This document shows, in pieces, positions 11,895-23,085 of a stretch of DNA of 64,000 bases. A program made the translations under genes and the position numbers. Position 1 is the first letter of the stretch; each line of letters begins with the position of its first letter. The stretch comes from Heligmosomoides polygyrus polygyrus (taxonomy: Eukaryota; Nematoda; Chromadorea; Rhabditida; Heligmosomidae). Where the stretch lies: positions 47,541,139 to 47,605,138 of the forward strand of contig OX377204.1 in assembly GCA_947396885.1 (NCBI GenBank). Direction: 5' to 3'. The notes beneath the pieces are model-generated. The model saw nothing but the letters and a program-made list of their open reading frames with translations. It was not told where the DNA came from and did no database searches.

Positions 11895-12197
11895 TTCTCC
11901 TAAGGAGGAGCTATTGTCAACGCGCTGGCTTTGAATCCGCGCGCTTAAATATCCTTTAGGCGCAATTAGTAGAGACGTCGCTCGCTAATGAACATTCCAC
12001 GGCGCTATTGAAAAAATAGCTGTCAAAAACGAAGTAACGAAAAAAAATATGCCGTTGGGTAGATCTCGTCGAGGAGATCACGACAGTATGTGAGTGTTTC
12101 AAAAGGATGAAGATCAAGACGGCTGCAGCAAAAGAACAGATAGAACGCGGAAAACGCGCCTACCGCGCCCTTTTTCCAATCCTTATGGCGGGTATTG
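11895..12197 (-). repeat. Right terminal inverted repeat of X1
   Basis: Inverse of 8140-8398, ending GGGTATTG at 12197 and followed directly by TA and the continuation of the interrupted LINE. It carries a 45-base insertion relative to the left arm. Confidence 0.85.
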
Positions 12198-13312
12198 TAC
12201 GGTAGATACCATACATGCCGTTCGTCTTCTGCTAGAGAAGCACCGCGAGAAACAGAAACCGGTTCATTTTGCCTTCCTGGACTTTGAGAAGGCCTTCGAC
12301 CGCGTTCCACGAAAAGTTATATAGTAAGCGTTGCGATGACACGGCATCCACGAAAGAACTTATTGAGTGGGTGCGCATCATTTACTCGTCGTGTCCAATA
12401 AGCCGAGCGCGACCACCAGCGGGTACCTCGATGGAGTTTCCAATCTCTGTCGGATTGCACCAGTGGTCTGCGCTCTCCCCACGGCTCTTCGTGGTCGTCA
12501 AGGATGCAATTACACGAGATCTCCAAAAGGCAGTTCCTTGGACGTTGCTGTATGCCGATGACGTCTTGCTGGCATGTGAAGACAATGCCGAACTCCAGTT
12601 GCAGTCACAGGCACGGTGTGATAGTTTGGCATTGTTAAATCTCAAGCTAAACGTCGAAAAGACTGATTACTTGACGACGGGTGTGGATGAGCACGGATAT
12701 ATCAAGACCAATGGTGATGAGCTCTCACGTGTTTCAATTTTAATGTATCTTGAATCAATAGTCACGTCCGATGGCAGTCTAGAGTTGGAGGTGAATGCGC
12801 GCGTAAGTGCAGCCTGGCCCAAATGGCGCTCGTTGACTGGGATGCTCTGCAATAAGACAACACCTGAGTACCTCAAATAGGAGGTTTATGGAGCAGTCGT
12901 CCGCCCAATAGCGATGTACGATGCTGAGTACTGGTCCGCGACGAAGGAAATGGAAAGCCGTGTAATGGAGACGAAGATGCTAAGGTGGACGGCCGGAGCA
13001 GCGCGCTTGGACCCCGTTCGCAATGACATCATACGACAGAAGGTCGGTGTCGCCCCGATAGCCGACAAGTTGCGCGAAGTCCGTCTACGATGGTATGGCC
13101 ACGTTGTTCGCGCTAATGACGACACCGTCTTAACGTCTCAGGAAAACGGCCCAGAGGACGCCCGAAGCATCGTTGGCTAGATACGTTGCACATGGACTTC
13201 AAGGTAGCTGGTGTCCACCCCGACCAAGCGTCTGATCGGGATAAGTGGCGTCACCACACTAAAAGAGCGAACCCAGCCACCAAGTAGGACAAACGCTATT
13301 GAAAATGGTGAT
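12198..13312 (+). pseudogene. RTE-clade LINE (family 2), 3' part after X1
   Basis: Continuation of the LINE begun at 5325. It encodes the RT core and C-terminal region: HAVRLLLEKHREKQKPVHF, FAFLDFEKAFDRVPRKVI, SVGLHQWSALSPRLFVVV and the catalytic block LLYADDVLLACED near 12546. These are followed by LKLNVEKTDYL and the C-terminal VAPIADKLREVRLRWYGHVV. The last recognisable coding words (DQASDRDKWRHHTKRANPATK) lie near 13224-13290. The copy ends in a short tail, TGAAAATGGTGATGAAA, comparable to the GAT-repeat tail of the other family 2 copy at 52.03 kb. A stop (TAG) follows the VPRKVI block and frameshifts follow later. Confidence 0.85.
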
Positions 13313-15110
13313 GAAAGCGTGCTTTTTGAGCCGAGTTACATTTTTGAATATAGGCCTCGAAAAGTGACAGAACAACCCAAAAAAAATATAACCCAAGGCT
13401 GGCAGTAGAGACCTGTGGCATCAAACTGCTATGTATCTGTTCCAGTGTTGATGGAACCCACGTCAGCTCTGTGAAAGATGTTTCGCTGGAGCAGTTGTCA
13501 CATAGAAGGTGTCAGTCTCACGCCACGAGGTCAGCCATATTCAAAGCTGCTCCAGCCCCCTTGCGCTAGGAACACGAGGAGCGGCGACCTGGCGAAAATT
13601 CTGCTGCGGCCTTATAGCTGGAGTCTACCCTGATTGAACGCGGGATCGGGAACATTATGACTTCAGAACGTCAGAGGCGCGTCAGAGCGCAGCTCACAAG
13701 TGGAAGGCGAAAATGTGAAAGCAATGGAACTACTGACTAATCTTCAAGTTTTGAGTCAAAGAGTTGACCCCATCCTGATGGTAAGTAGTTCCCTCTCTCA
13801 GTTGCACAGCCTTACTGATGTCGAGTTGATTCTTTTTTGGCGGCTCTATTTGCTAAAAGGAAAGCTGTCCACCAACTGTATAACTGACCGCCAGTTTGTC
13901 TGACCGTGACGATTGGGTGGCGCTGACAACGCGGAGTTCCCACTTTAAAGTTCTGACTCACATCTCATGAGGCTGTGACAGCGATCAAAAAAGAGTGAGC
14001 GAAAGAAGTTCAGAAGTTGAGAGCAAGAGCGAAAAGAATGTGGCCTTTCATTGGTGAAGGGAATGTGTGAGCAGCAGAACTCCGCCGGGCGTACTTGTCC
14101 GCTGCGTTTTGTTCACTACCTGCGATTATTAAACAACGTCAGACTCGGCGTGATAAAGTGGTTCACCCAGGTTTTCACCCGATCATAGGCCCTCCTCACT
14201 CGTAGACAAAGTAAGCCATTTCCTATAGACAAATCCATAATCCATGGTCAACCGAACATCGGCTCAGACGACGACGGCTTTCGATTTATGCATCGAAAAA
14301 GCCTCAAGTACGCAACCGAAGAACACCGAAAGTCACACAGTTGTGCTGAAAATGTAGCACTTTGATGCTACTTATCACGATGCTGAAGCAGTGCCAAAGA
14401 GAGCTGCTTTTCTTTCTATTCCTTTTTATGACTAGAAGGTTCACAAATGTACAACTCTCGGAACAAAAATAATGAAATGGACTTGAAAATGTATTCGAGT
14501 GACTATCTACGAATTATTTTACCCAGGGTGGTAACAGTGAACCTTTGTGCCTATTTGGTAGCCTATAATAGTTTGATACGCAAATTTGGTCTCGAAATTG
14601 AAAAAAAAACTGCAAATCCATTTGCGCTGAAACTCACTCATCAGTCCCTGATGTCTTCTCTGCTTTAGTTTCCTTTTTATTATGCTGCTAAAAATAAGAA
14701 ATTCACATCGGCTTTTATTTGCATTGGTATTGGTATAGGATTGTCGCCCTGGGTAGACAAAACAATTAAACTCTGTACATTTTTGCGCCCGTTTATATGG
14801 CGAATCTGATTTTAATGAGATCTCAGCGCTTTACGCTATCAAAGCACGTAATCATTCCACCACGCTACTTTTCTCAATATGTGCTGCTTTTAAAGATTCT
14901 GCAGACACCTACATACTTTAGTGAACTCTATATTCTTGGAATCAAAGAACTTTGCAAAACCGTGATAAATCCTGTTACTTGGGAAGCTTAAATACGCCGT
15001 TTATCGTGGTCTCCGATACGACCCGCTACATACGTACTCTGAAGGAGATTTAACCTAGTTTTCATCATTCCTAAAATCCACTGAAGGTGAGGGTAAATTG
15101 CAGGGAAGAA
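13313..15110. other. Unassigned intergenic DNA
   Basis: No protein-like frame, tRNA-like box or terminal repeat was recognised. Open frames such as those near 14447 and 14797 are AT-rich, start arbitrarily and carry no family motif. Confidence 0.5.
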
Positions 15111-15112
15111 AA

Positions 15113-15152
15113 AACGCTTGGTTAATGAGGTAACGCCTCATTAACCAAGCGT
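15113..15152. repeat. Perfect 18-bp hairpin
   Basis: AACGCTTGGTTAATGAGG is followed after a 5-base spacer (TAACG) by its exact reverse complement. No T-rich tail or gene context indicates a function; it could be the joined ends of a small element. Confidence 0.8.
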
Positions 15153-15955
15153 TGTTAGATAAATCTTCTCATGGAGAGCAACGGAAATCGATGCAGATTC
15201 CTTGCCAACAAAGGGTCATTTCTGCAGTCAGTTCTACAGGACAACCACTGGAGAGCAGTGAAAGATGGTGCGACTGGTGTTCGGCGACAAGGAAGAAGGG
15301 TGCAGCCGTTTCTGCTCTAGTGTTGTCATGTCCAGGAACAAAACGTAAAAGAGGCAAACGTGCAAGGGCGCATGCCTTCTTATGTCCGGACACAACTACA
15401 GCAAGCACCTGATTTGGCATCACGAAATCAGCAACCAGGGTAACCCAAGAAAATGAAGAAGCGCCGCCAAACTTCGTCGTAGCCGCAGGAACTATGACTG
15501 ACCCTAACTGGATCCGTATCGTACACTACCTTAACTTTTGGTTTTTGGGCGGAAAAAGCGAAAAAATCGGCTTTTCCGCCGCTTTTCTGTAGCGCTCTTC
15601 AAATTAAGCGCATTGTAAATTGAAGCACATATTCGAAATCAGCACCTAGCTCTCCTCCCGATGAGCTGCAAATCGTCTAGCGAGCGCTCGAAAAATAGTT
15701 CAGTGACTTAATTTCTGCCTGGCCCGGCTGACTTATTCCCTCGCGGGAGATAATTACACTCACAGCTCCTAAGAAGCTGATGAAGGAAGAGATTTGGCCT
15801 ATTTTCAACCGTATACATAGTACCACATAGTTCTCTAAATTCTCTAGTTCATCGCGATCACAATGGTATAATTTTTTTAAAGGATCTGGTTGCTTAAGTG
15901 CCATTAATTTTAGAAAATGTCTCCACTTTGGAGGCCTCTAACTTTGAGATATCAC

Positions 15956-16770
15956 GTTCGTGTGCTCTTACACTCGTTTGTCCCGTTAAGCGTAATGGTT
16001 GAAATCAAGCCGCAGAGTTGGAACCTTCAGGGTTGAAATCTGTAGAAATTATTTGCCTGCAAAGTTGCCAACATAGCACTTCTTTGTGGATACCCACGCA
16101 CTTTTCCCATGGTGAAAGCGACTACAGAAGCATTTCCTTGAAAGAAGAAACATGACAATTTGGAGGCCTGTAAAAACTCCTTATAGACTTCCACAGGTGG
16201 GATTTCGACTAAGCTGGAAGGCATTTCAGTCACTCAGCTACGAAGCAAACTCACTCCACATGTGAATTGAATGAAATTGAAATTTTTTTCAAAAATGGGA
16301 AAATTACCCGCGAGTACATTCACCTGTTAAATTTGACTCGAACGGTGACTCAATTTCAATTTTGCGTTGACTTGCACAAGAGTTATCACGAGTCAAATGC
16401 CGAATAGCTCTGGTGGGGACTCGAATTGGGTGCGGAGTCAGTCCCATTGCCTGCCCTTGTGACCCCTCGCCGTATATCTGAGGACGCCGTATATCGCCTA
16501 ACAGGAGTTTTCACACTTCTGATGTTGCGATGACCGTGAACCACGCCACCTCTACGGTGTTTGATCCTACCAAGCACCGTAGAGGTGGTGTGGTCCATGG
16601 TCGAGTTCTTGACATTCTCCCCCCCCCTTTTATTTCTTTCATTGCACAATTTTACCAATGCTTTCTGCATTCTTATGATGTATTTATTTTCTTAAATGTT
16701 TCACATAAAATTGAATTCTATTTAATATCATATCTAATTCATTGAAAGTTCTAGTTTAACCTTTTTTGTA
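15956..16770 (+). repeat. Left inverted-repeat arm of X3
   Basis: Begins GTTCGTGTGCTCTTACACTC, the exact inverse of the right-arm end near 20410-20429. The match continues through TGGAACCTTCAGGGTTGAAA, CACATGTGGAATGAA-like text and ACCACGCCACCTCTACGGTG near 16541-16560. After an extra 50 bases the match continues through CTTTTATTTCTTTC to about 16770. Identity by eye is very high over the outer 600 bp and falls inward. Confidence 0.85.
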
Positions 16771-17613
16771 TATTTTGGGCGCAAGGTGATGGCATTGAGA
16801 AGCAAGATGACGCGACAGTAGAGTTTGTAACACACCTCAGAAAGCTTTAAGTCCTAACACCGATCGTCAGTCTTCGCGTCAACCACCACCCAGAATTTTA
16901 TCCAGCATTTTATTCATTTATTTCGATGTTTAGTAGTGCAGTCAGAATAGGTTCCGGCTGTTGCCTGCACTCGGTTTCAGGTTCGTGGTTCGGGTTTGCC
17001 GACACAAGGCAGGCCTTCCATTCCTCCGAGGTCAATGAGTTGGTGCCAGGCTTCTCGGCAGAGAATAAACCCTGATTTTTTCTTTTACGGAAGACAATTT
17101 GAATGCTTATTTGAGTTCTGAAACGAATCGTGGTGGCCGGCCGATGGGCAGGTCAGTGTTTTATCCCCGGGAAGGGTTAGAAGCTTCGATGACGCGGGTT
17201 GGGTGGGCAACCCGAACAAGCAGCATGGAGTCGATTGCATGCGACATTTGGCACCTCCTCTGCTGCCACGCTCCTGACTCCCCTAGGTAGTTCCTGACTA
17301 AGGAAACTCATTTGCAGCTAGCTACGACGGCTTGGACTTCAATCGTGGTGGAAGCAGATACTAATACCTTAGGTGTCACAACGACTATACAGGAAACATG
17401 CTGGAAACCTAATTTGGTCTATGGCGATGTTTAGTCGCGCAAACCGTGCTTGAAAATAATTCGATCAGCTTCATCAGAAAACAGCAAACCACGACCGGTG
17501 CCCTAGGCAAGAATGTTATTACCGCAAGTTATTGGTATTCAGCAGTCCGCCAGAACAGCCACCTTCAAGGTTCAATGCACGAATTGTTATTTTAAACCAA
17601 ATAGATCGTCCGA

Positions 17614-18530
17614 ATGGCTTCTGAAGCAATCGCCAATAACATTGAACGTGATCGACTGCTGGTGAATGACGAGATCACGTCGGAAGAGAGCCGATATATA
17701 CTGCTTCAAATTCTTGGGAATGGCGGATACGGCATCGTGTTCCTCAGTCAAAATTCACAGAAAAACCTCGCCGTGAAGATGGAAAAGTACAGCGAGTCCA
17801 CGCTGCACATCGAGGTGAACGGCTGCCAACACCGCCAAGTGCAAGCACTTCTGTTATCTTTACGACTACGGAACATGTAAGTCTGACTACGTCTACGTCG
17901 TCATGACTCTTCTTCACAAAGATCTTCGCAAGCTGCAGGCAGACATGCGGGAAAGGGAGTGAGGCTTCAGCACAACTCTTCGCCTTCCAATGCAAGCATT
18001 CAATGCCATAGAAGAATTACACTCGATTTTTCCAGGACACAAGGCAACGAAGCAAGGAAATATCGTTTCTATGTACAACTTTTTTCTCGCTAGAAGATAC
18101 CTGGACAACAACGGAAATTTAATTCTGTCTCGAAGGGAGGTGGGATGGAGAGGCACTTCTCGTTATAGAAGCTTGGTAACTCACAGAAGAATGGACCTCA
18201 GCCGTAGGGACGATATCGAAAGTTGGTTCTACGTACTGATCAAAATCACAAAGGAAGTCTGCTTTGGAGGCTCGCCACCGATCGTGATCAGGTCTTCGCC
18301 AGCAGCAGGTGAAAGAGAAGGTCGGGCAGATTTCCTCAGCGACACCCTCCACAGTACAACGCGCTGCTCACTTGGATCGATGCTACGGTCTTCGAGGACA
18401 CCTACTCCAAGTTCTTCAGCCTATTCGAGGGGCTTCGCGAAGAGGAGAAGATCGCACAAGCACTGGGACTGGGAAGATAGCTCGTTGCCGGTCACCTCCG
18501 ATTCGACAAAGAACTAGCCATTACTGACTC
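17614..18530 (+). pseudogene. Casein kinase 1-like protein kinase, processed pseudogene
   Basis: Resembles the expanded nematode CK1/TTBK-like serine/threonine kinases. The first frame gives the glycine loop GNGGYGIVF, the ATP-anchoring lysine in LAVKMEKYSESTLHIEVN, then a frameshift. The next frame gives CKHFCYLYDYGTCKSDYV and VVMTLLHKDLRKLQADM, then a stop near 17959. A third block gives FNAIEELHSIF, ARRYLDNNGNLIL and REVGWRGTSRYRSLVTHRRM, followed by DLSRRDDIESWFYVLI. The catalytic loop expected as RDxKPGN reads KATKQGN, and the DFG motif reads NFF, so both key aspartates are gone. A shifted frame near 18340-18470 still reads YNALLTWIDATVFEDTYSKF. There are no introns over about 900 bp, consistent with retroposition. 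It lies inside the X3 loop. Confidence 0.85.
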
Positions 18531-18832
18531 TATATTAGCATAAAGATCCTAACACTGTAACACGGAGGAAAATATGACCGTTCTATCAATCGCAAGCCAG
18601 TCAACCAACAACATGCTGTATGACGCATATCGCCCGACTTAGTTTTGCGTCTACTTACGTCCACTTTGCACATTCTCATGCATGATCTGTTAGTCCACCA
18701 ACCTAAAACGCTAATAAAACTCTTGCTAAAAAAAGACTTTCTCGTCCGTGAATGTGACAGATCAGGGCATTAGACTCCAGCAAGAATAAGGGGTGAGGTG
18801 CACGTCGTTTTTTTTTTGAAGGCGTCATTGAG

Positions 18833-18925
18833 CGCGTGTAGGACAGTCGGAGGAGCTGCCGGCTGCCGCGTGCACCCGATGCCAAATTGTTAGTTCGCAT
18901 CACCCGCTCCAACCAAACCTTTTTT
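18833..18925 (+). repeat. tRNA-like SINE head (family D)
   Basis: GCGCGTGTAGGACAGTCGGA resembles a tRNA 5' half with A box, and AGTTCGCATCACCCGC resembles a T-arm/B box. A related head lies at 59146-59187 (GGGCGCGTGTAGCGCAGTCG). It is unlikely to fold as a functional tRNA. Confidence 0.5.
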
Positions 18926-19554
18926 CCGTAACTGGTCGGTCAGCTTGTCTTGTAAGGGTAAAGCATTGACTTGTTCACTGACTCGCTGCCGAAAGTTATG
19001 GTGTAGGCAAAATACGCAGTCATATCGCCTCCACGACATCCTGTGGAAGTAGAATGCGTGGCGCATCCTTAAAGGGGCTTAGTGATGCAATCCTTTATGT
19101 TTTTTATCCTTATCACTATCTTCAATGGTTGGTGGGAAGGCGTGGTCCTACTAATTGATATTTGTTGTACAATGATTTGGCGCCTTCGGACTTCTCCACC
19201 GGTTGGCGACCGCAAATCAAAGCCGAATTGGCTCCATTACATAACGCAGAGGTATAATACACGAGGCGCCCTACAGAGTGATTGATTGAAGCTTCATTCA
19301 TCTTTTAATTGGTGAGAGCATACCCGAACAAGCTTCGAAGGATAGGCACGGATTGACTGGCGGGTAGATATGGGATACTGACTACGAATTTGTGGGACTG
19401 TTTATGAGAGTTCGAGTGATATTGTTAGGTTACAGTAGATATGGGTAAGGCTCGATAAAGGATAAAGAACAAGAGCCACCCTAGCTAAGTGCGTTTGCGG
19501 GTTGCGCCACGCATTCTATTGTACTTCAACATCTATTGCAGAAAAATAAAAGCA

Positions 19555-19577
19555 ATGCAATACAATACAATACAATC
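19555..19577. repeat. ATACA microsatellite
   Basis: Four to five tandem copies of the pentamer AATAC/ATACA just inside the X3 loop. Confidence 0.8.
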
Positions 19578-19689
19578 CTAGTCGCAAGAAGGTCGACGAT
19601 CGGTATCAGAACTTAAAGCTTTCTGGGATGCGACCCGCTTTATTTAGGTCGTATTTCCAATTTATGTAGGTCCTCAACCTCCATGCGCC

Positions 19690-20429
19690 CAAAAATTGAA
19701 ACTAAAAAAATGATAATAGAAAGTCTATGTAAAAAAGTGAATTAAAATAGAAACAAAATGAATAAGGCCGCAGAAAGCATTGGTAAAATTGTGCAAGGAA
19801 AGAAATAAAAGGGGTGAGAATGTCACACCGTAGAGGTGGCGTGGTTCACGGTCATCGCAACATCAGAAGTGTGAAAACTTATGTTAGGCGATATACGGCG
19901 TCCTCAGATATACGGCGAGGGGTCACAAGGGCAGGCAATGGGACTGACTCCGCACCCAATTCGAGTCCCCACCAGAGCTATTCGGCATTTGACTCGTGAT
20001 AACTCTTGTGCAAGTCAACGCAAAATTGAAATTGAGTCAACGTTCGAGTCAAATTTAACAGGCGAATGCACTCGTGGGTAATTTTCCCATTTTTGAAAAA
20101 AATTTCAATTTCATTCAATTCACATGTGGAGTGAGTTTGCTTCGTAGCTGAGTGACTGAAATGCCTTCCAGCTTAGTCGAAATCCCACCTGTGGAAGTCT
20201 ATAAGGAGTTTTTACAGGCCTCCAAATTGTCATGTTTCTTCTTTCAAGGAAATGCTTCTGTAGTCGCTTTCACCATGGGAAAAGTGCGTGGGTATCCACA
20301 AAGAAGTGCTATGTTGGCAACTTTGCAGGCAAATAATTTCTACAGATTTCAACCCTGAAGGTTCCAACTCTGCGGCTTGATTTCAACCATTACGCTTAAC
20401 GGGACAAACGAGTGTAAGAGCACACGAAC
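19690..20429 (-). repeat. Right inverted-repeat arm of X3
   Basis: Inverse of 15956-16770. It ends at CACACGAAC (20429), after which the sequence is unrelated to the outer left arm. Confidence 0.85.
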
Positions 20430-20689
20430 TAAAGTCGTTTGTTGCAAATCTTCATTTAAAAATATACTGGTCAGTGTGAATTTTCAACTTGTATCTTTTA
20501 AATAATAACGCTTAATGTAAGCAGCGTGCATAAATTATAAAGAAGTTATTGTGTACTGCTGCAAAGATAATTCTGAGAGCAACTATCTCGAGTCAGTCTT
20601 CTGATTGCGCAGACGTGTATTCCGATCACCTTAATACGTGTCCCACGTAATGTTTTTCCTCCACTCTGCACAAGGACGCAAGTTGTGCA

Positions 20690-20800
20690 CTCACAAGGGA
20701 ACTGTCTAAACGGCAAGAACGAATGCTATAGGAAGAATCTTCATCCTCTGAGTGGTAACAAAACACTTCTTGTTTTTGACGAATCTACAAGGCAAATTAC
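20690..20800 (+). repeat. SINE family B fragment
   Basis: Contains GGGAACTGTCTAAACGGCAA and GTTTTTGACGAATCTACAAG, variants of the family B body seen complete at 46720-47085. Confidence 0.6.
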
Positions 20801-21269
20801 AACGAAGCAATGAAATTCCCCTGTGTTTAGCAACGTGCCCAAAGGAATACGGCCGGTTACAGTACATATGAACAGCTTATGAAGGTAGTTTCTTCACGTT
20901 GGCCGAGGTCTTCCACTGTACGATCATTGCGCTGACCTTACCTGACAAATACATCAATTATAACCTCTTGCCCTCCGTAATTTAAAAAAAAACGTTTTTG
21001 TGTCAGTATATCCCCACAATAATACCATCTTCCCCTAACGTATGTAGACAAACTTTGAGCGAAATTTTTCGACCTTTAGAGTAATGGAAGAACGACAATG
21101 CCTAGTTTTCTAGCGAATGGCTTTCCGACGTTCTCTATGCTTTCTCGTGTTCTCACTGTGGTGCTGGGCATTGAGGTGTTTGGGTGAATGCTTCGTGAAC
21201 CTTCGTGTAGGCTGGAGCCAGCGGGTCATTAACCGTCGTTACCGACAACGAATTTTCAGTGCCTCCTGC

Positions 21270-21400
21270 TCATTCGCTTTGAAAATTCGGCGAAAACGAA
21301 AGATGTTTTGTTACAATTCGGAGGATGGAGATTCTTCCTATGGAATTCGCTCTTGCCCTTCCGGCACACCGTCGAGACAGTTCCCATGTCAGTAGATCAG
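21270..21400 (-). repeat. SINE family B fragment, inverted
   Basis: On the minus strand it reads GGGAACTGTCTCGACGGTGT and continues to TTCGTTTTCGCCGAATTTTC, the same body as at 20690 in the opposite orientation. Confidence 0.6.
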
Positions 21401-22739
21401 CCTTGATTTGGTAGGCGCTTCGTTTCGCGCCGAGGCCAGCTAAGCCTTCAGCCCTTCGAAATATGAATGTAGGACTTTGATTTGCTATCATGTAGGCACT
21501 GAAGGCGCTGCAGGCCGTTTCTTGTTCTTGACTTATCCTAATGGGAGAGATATTCAACATCCTTTTCTGCCTTGAAACAATGCAGAACTATCTTGAAATA
21601 GTGAAGAGCCAGTTGAATTTATTGTGTACGGAGTTGCGCATTTTTTGTATGCTCTTTCCCACCGAGGTATTTAAGCGCAATTATTATTTGCGGCCTGTCG
21701 TTTCTACCCAGTCTTCGTCATCAGAGGCCTAGCTCAAAGCAATGGATTTGCAAACTGTTCGACCGGGCGCTCCACCCACGCTAGAATTTTTCACCTAGAG
21801 TCATCAGCACACGACGAAACCCCAAACTTTTTAGCCCTCTTAAGGAAGCAACAAGATTGAAACGCCAGGACGAAAATAATAACTCCACCTAAAAACCTCG
21901 TTGGCAGAGAACATACAGGAAGAACACGACGATAATGCCGAGGTCTCAAGATGAGAAACTTGGAATTAAGTGCATGGCCCTTTATCGATTGTTGCAATAG
22001 AAGGAACTATGACATAGTATGCTTGCGCAACAAACCTACATTGTACATCGTTGGCACTGGCTGCGGCAAGATCCTTGGTGTTCGGCGCGTAGCTGGTGTC
22101 GTATCTGGCGACTGTAATTAGGTGAGTGCCTACAGTTGTAATTATTGGCTTCTAGTTGGTTCCTCTAGAAATTTCAGCGACCACGCTTGTTTCGCTCAAA
22201 TTCAACACGGCTATGCTTTGAAGTTACGGGATTCTACGCAGGTTTCTAACCTCACGCTTTTTTACATCAACTTATGGCAATATTTATCTTTAAAGTGCAG
22301 CGAAAAAAAAACAACAGTGTAAAGCTGGACAGGAGAAAGAACCGGAGATGCGGTCCATAAAAGCAAACGTGTCAGAATTGGCCACAACTCGATGTTCATG
22401 CTCCCCCCCCCCCCTTGAACGCAGGAAATCGCGGTTGGGTTTCTTCTTCTTCTCGGGCGATTCGCCCTCCCGTCTATTTTATTTAACACGACAATATCAG
22501 CCACCGGTGGCTCATACATTTTCGCCCAGTTTTTGTACCGTCGGTTTTTTATGGATGTTTTCTCTGTTCTCTACTTACTTGTGATAGGAGAATGTCCAAC
22601 AGGAATAAGCAAGAAAGTTGTCTTTGCTTTCATCAGATATATCGAATTAAAAAAATTAACTAGGAAGGAGACCGATTTTACAATCAAATCAATTCGCCAG
22701 TGTTTAATTAGTATTTTTGACCCAAACTTTGCCCAAGAA
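21401..22739. other. Unassigned intergenic DNA
   Basis: No recognisable protein or repeat boundary. A poly-C tract lies near 22404-22416. Short frames here carry no family motif. Confidence 0.45.
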
Positions 22740-23085
22740 GGTTATTTGGGGTGCTGATCACGAACCTGACATCCTTTTCAAAATTTGGACAGATTTGGGG
22801 GTAGGTTGTGGTAGGTACGGGTGAGTAAGGCTGTCGGAGTCATGGTCACTGATTTCGCCCAAACTTTGCCTATAGGATTATTTAGGGTACTGATCTGGGC
22901 TGGTATTTGGGGTAATCCGACCTCCGTTTTTGGTATTACGGTGGAATAAGGTAGGTTACGGTAGGTACGGGTGACTGAGACTGTCGGCGATTACCCGTAC
23001 CTACTGCAACCTATCGTACCACACCGTAATACCAAAAACGGATGTCAGATTCGTGATCAGCGCACTATATAATGCACCCTATATG
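22740..23085. repeat. Palindromic foldback repeat
   Basis: The outer edges are inverse copies: GTGCTGATCACGAACCTGAC near 22751 against GTCAGATTCGTGATCAGCGC near 23045. The inner part, 22935-23035, is a strong hairpin: CCGTTTTTGGTATTACGG and GTAGGTACGGGTGAC pair with GATTACCCGTACCTAC and CCGTAATACCAAAAACGG. The unit GGTAGGTACGGGTGA also occurs as a direct repeat near 22811. A related single arm lies near 28825-28915. Confidence 0.8.

Larger units (their letters stand above)
8140..12197. mobile_element. Long-TIR DNA element X1 (about 4.06 kb)
   Basis: The element starts CAATACCCACCATAAGG and ends with the inverse, CCTTATGGCGGGTATTG. It separates two parts of one family 2 LINE: RT sequence stops at 8135 and continues at 12198 with the codons for the ...GTVDTIHAVRLL block. 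At the right edge the element is followed by TA; the left edge has a short deletion and reads CA. The ends match the CAATACC ends of X2, which has a clean TA duplication. The interior holds SINE-like pieces, a 1.2 kb palindrome and the end of an M-type MITE, but no recognisable transposase. It is therefore probably non-autonomous. The superfamily is uncertain; TA target use suggests Tc1/mariner-like mobilisation. Confidence 0.75.
15524..20429. mobile_element. Foldback-like element X3 enclosing a kinase pseudogene
   Basis: The left end, preceded by TA at 15522, reads CACTACCTTAACTTTTGG and then GGGCGGAAAAAGCGAAAAA. It is collinear with the X2 left arm for about 1.1 kb (54137-55190). Sequence from about 15956 to 16770 is repeated in inverse orientation at about 19690-20429. 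Hence the core is a long inverted repeat with a loop of about 2.9 kb. The outermost 430 bp of the left arm has no counterpart on the right, so the right end is truncated or was lost. The loop contains a dead CK1-like kinase copy and SINE pieces. No transposase is recognised. The outer limits are approximate on the right. Confidence 0.7.
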
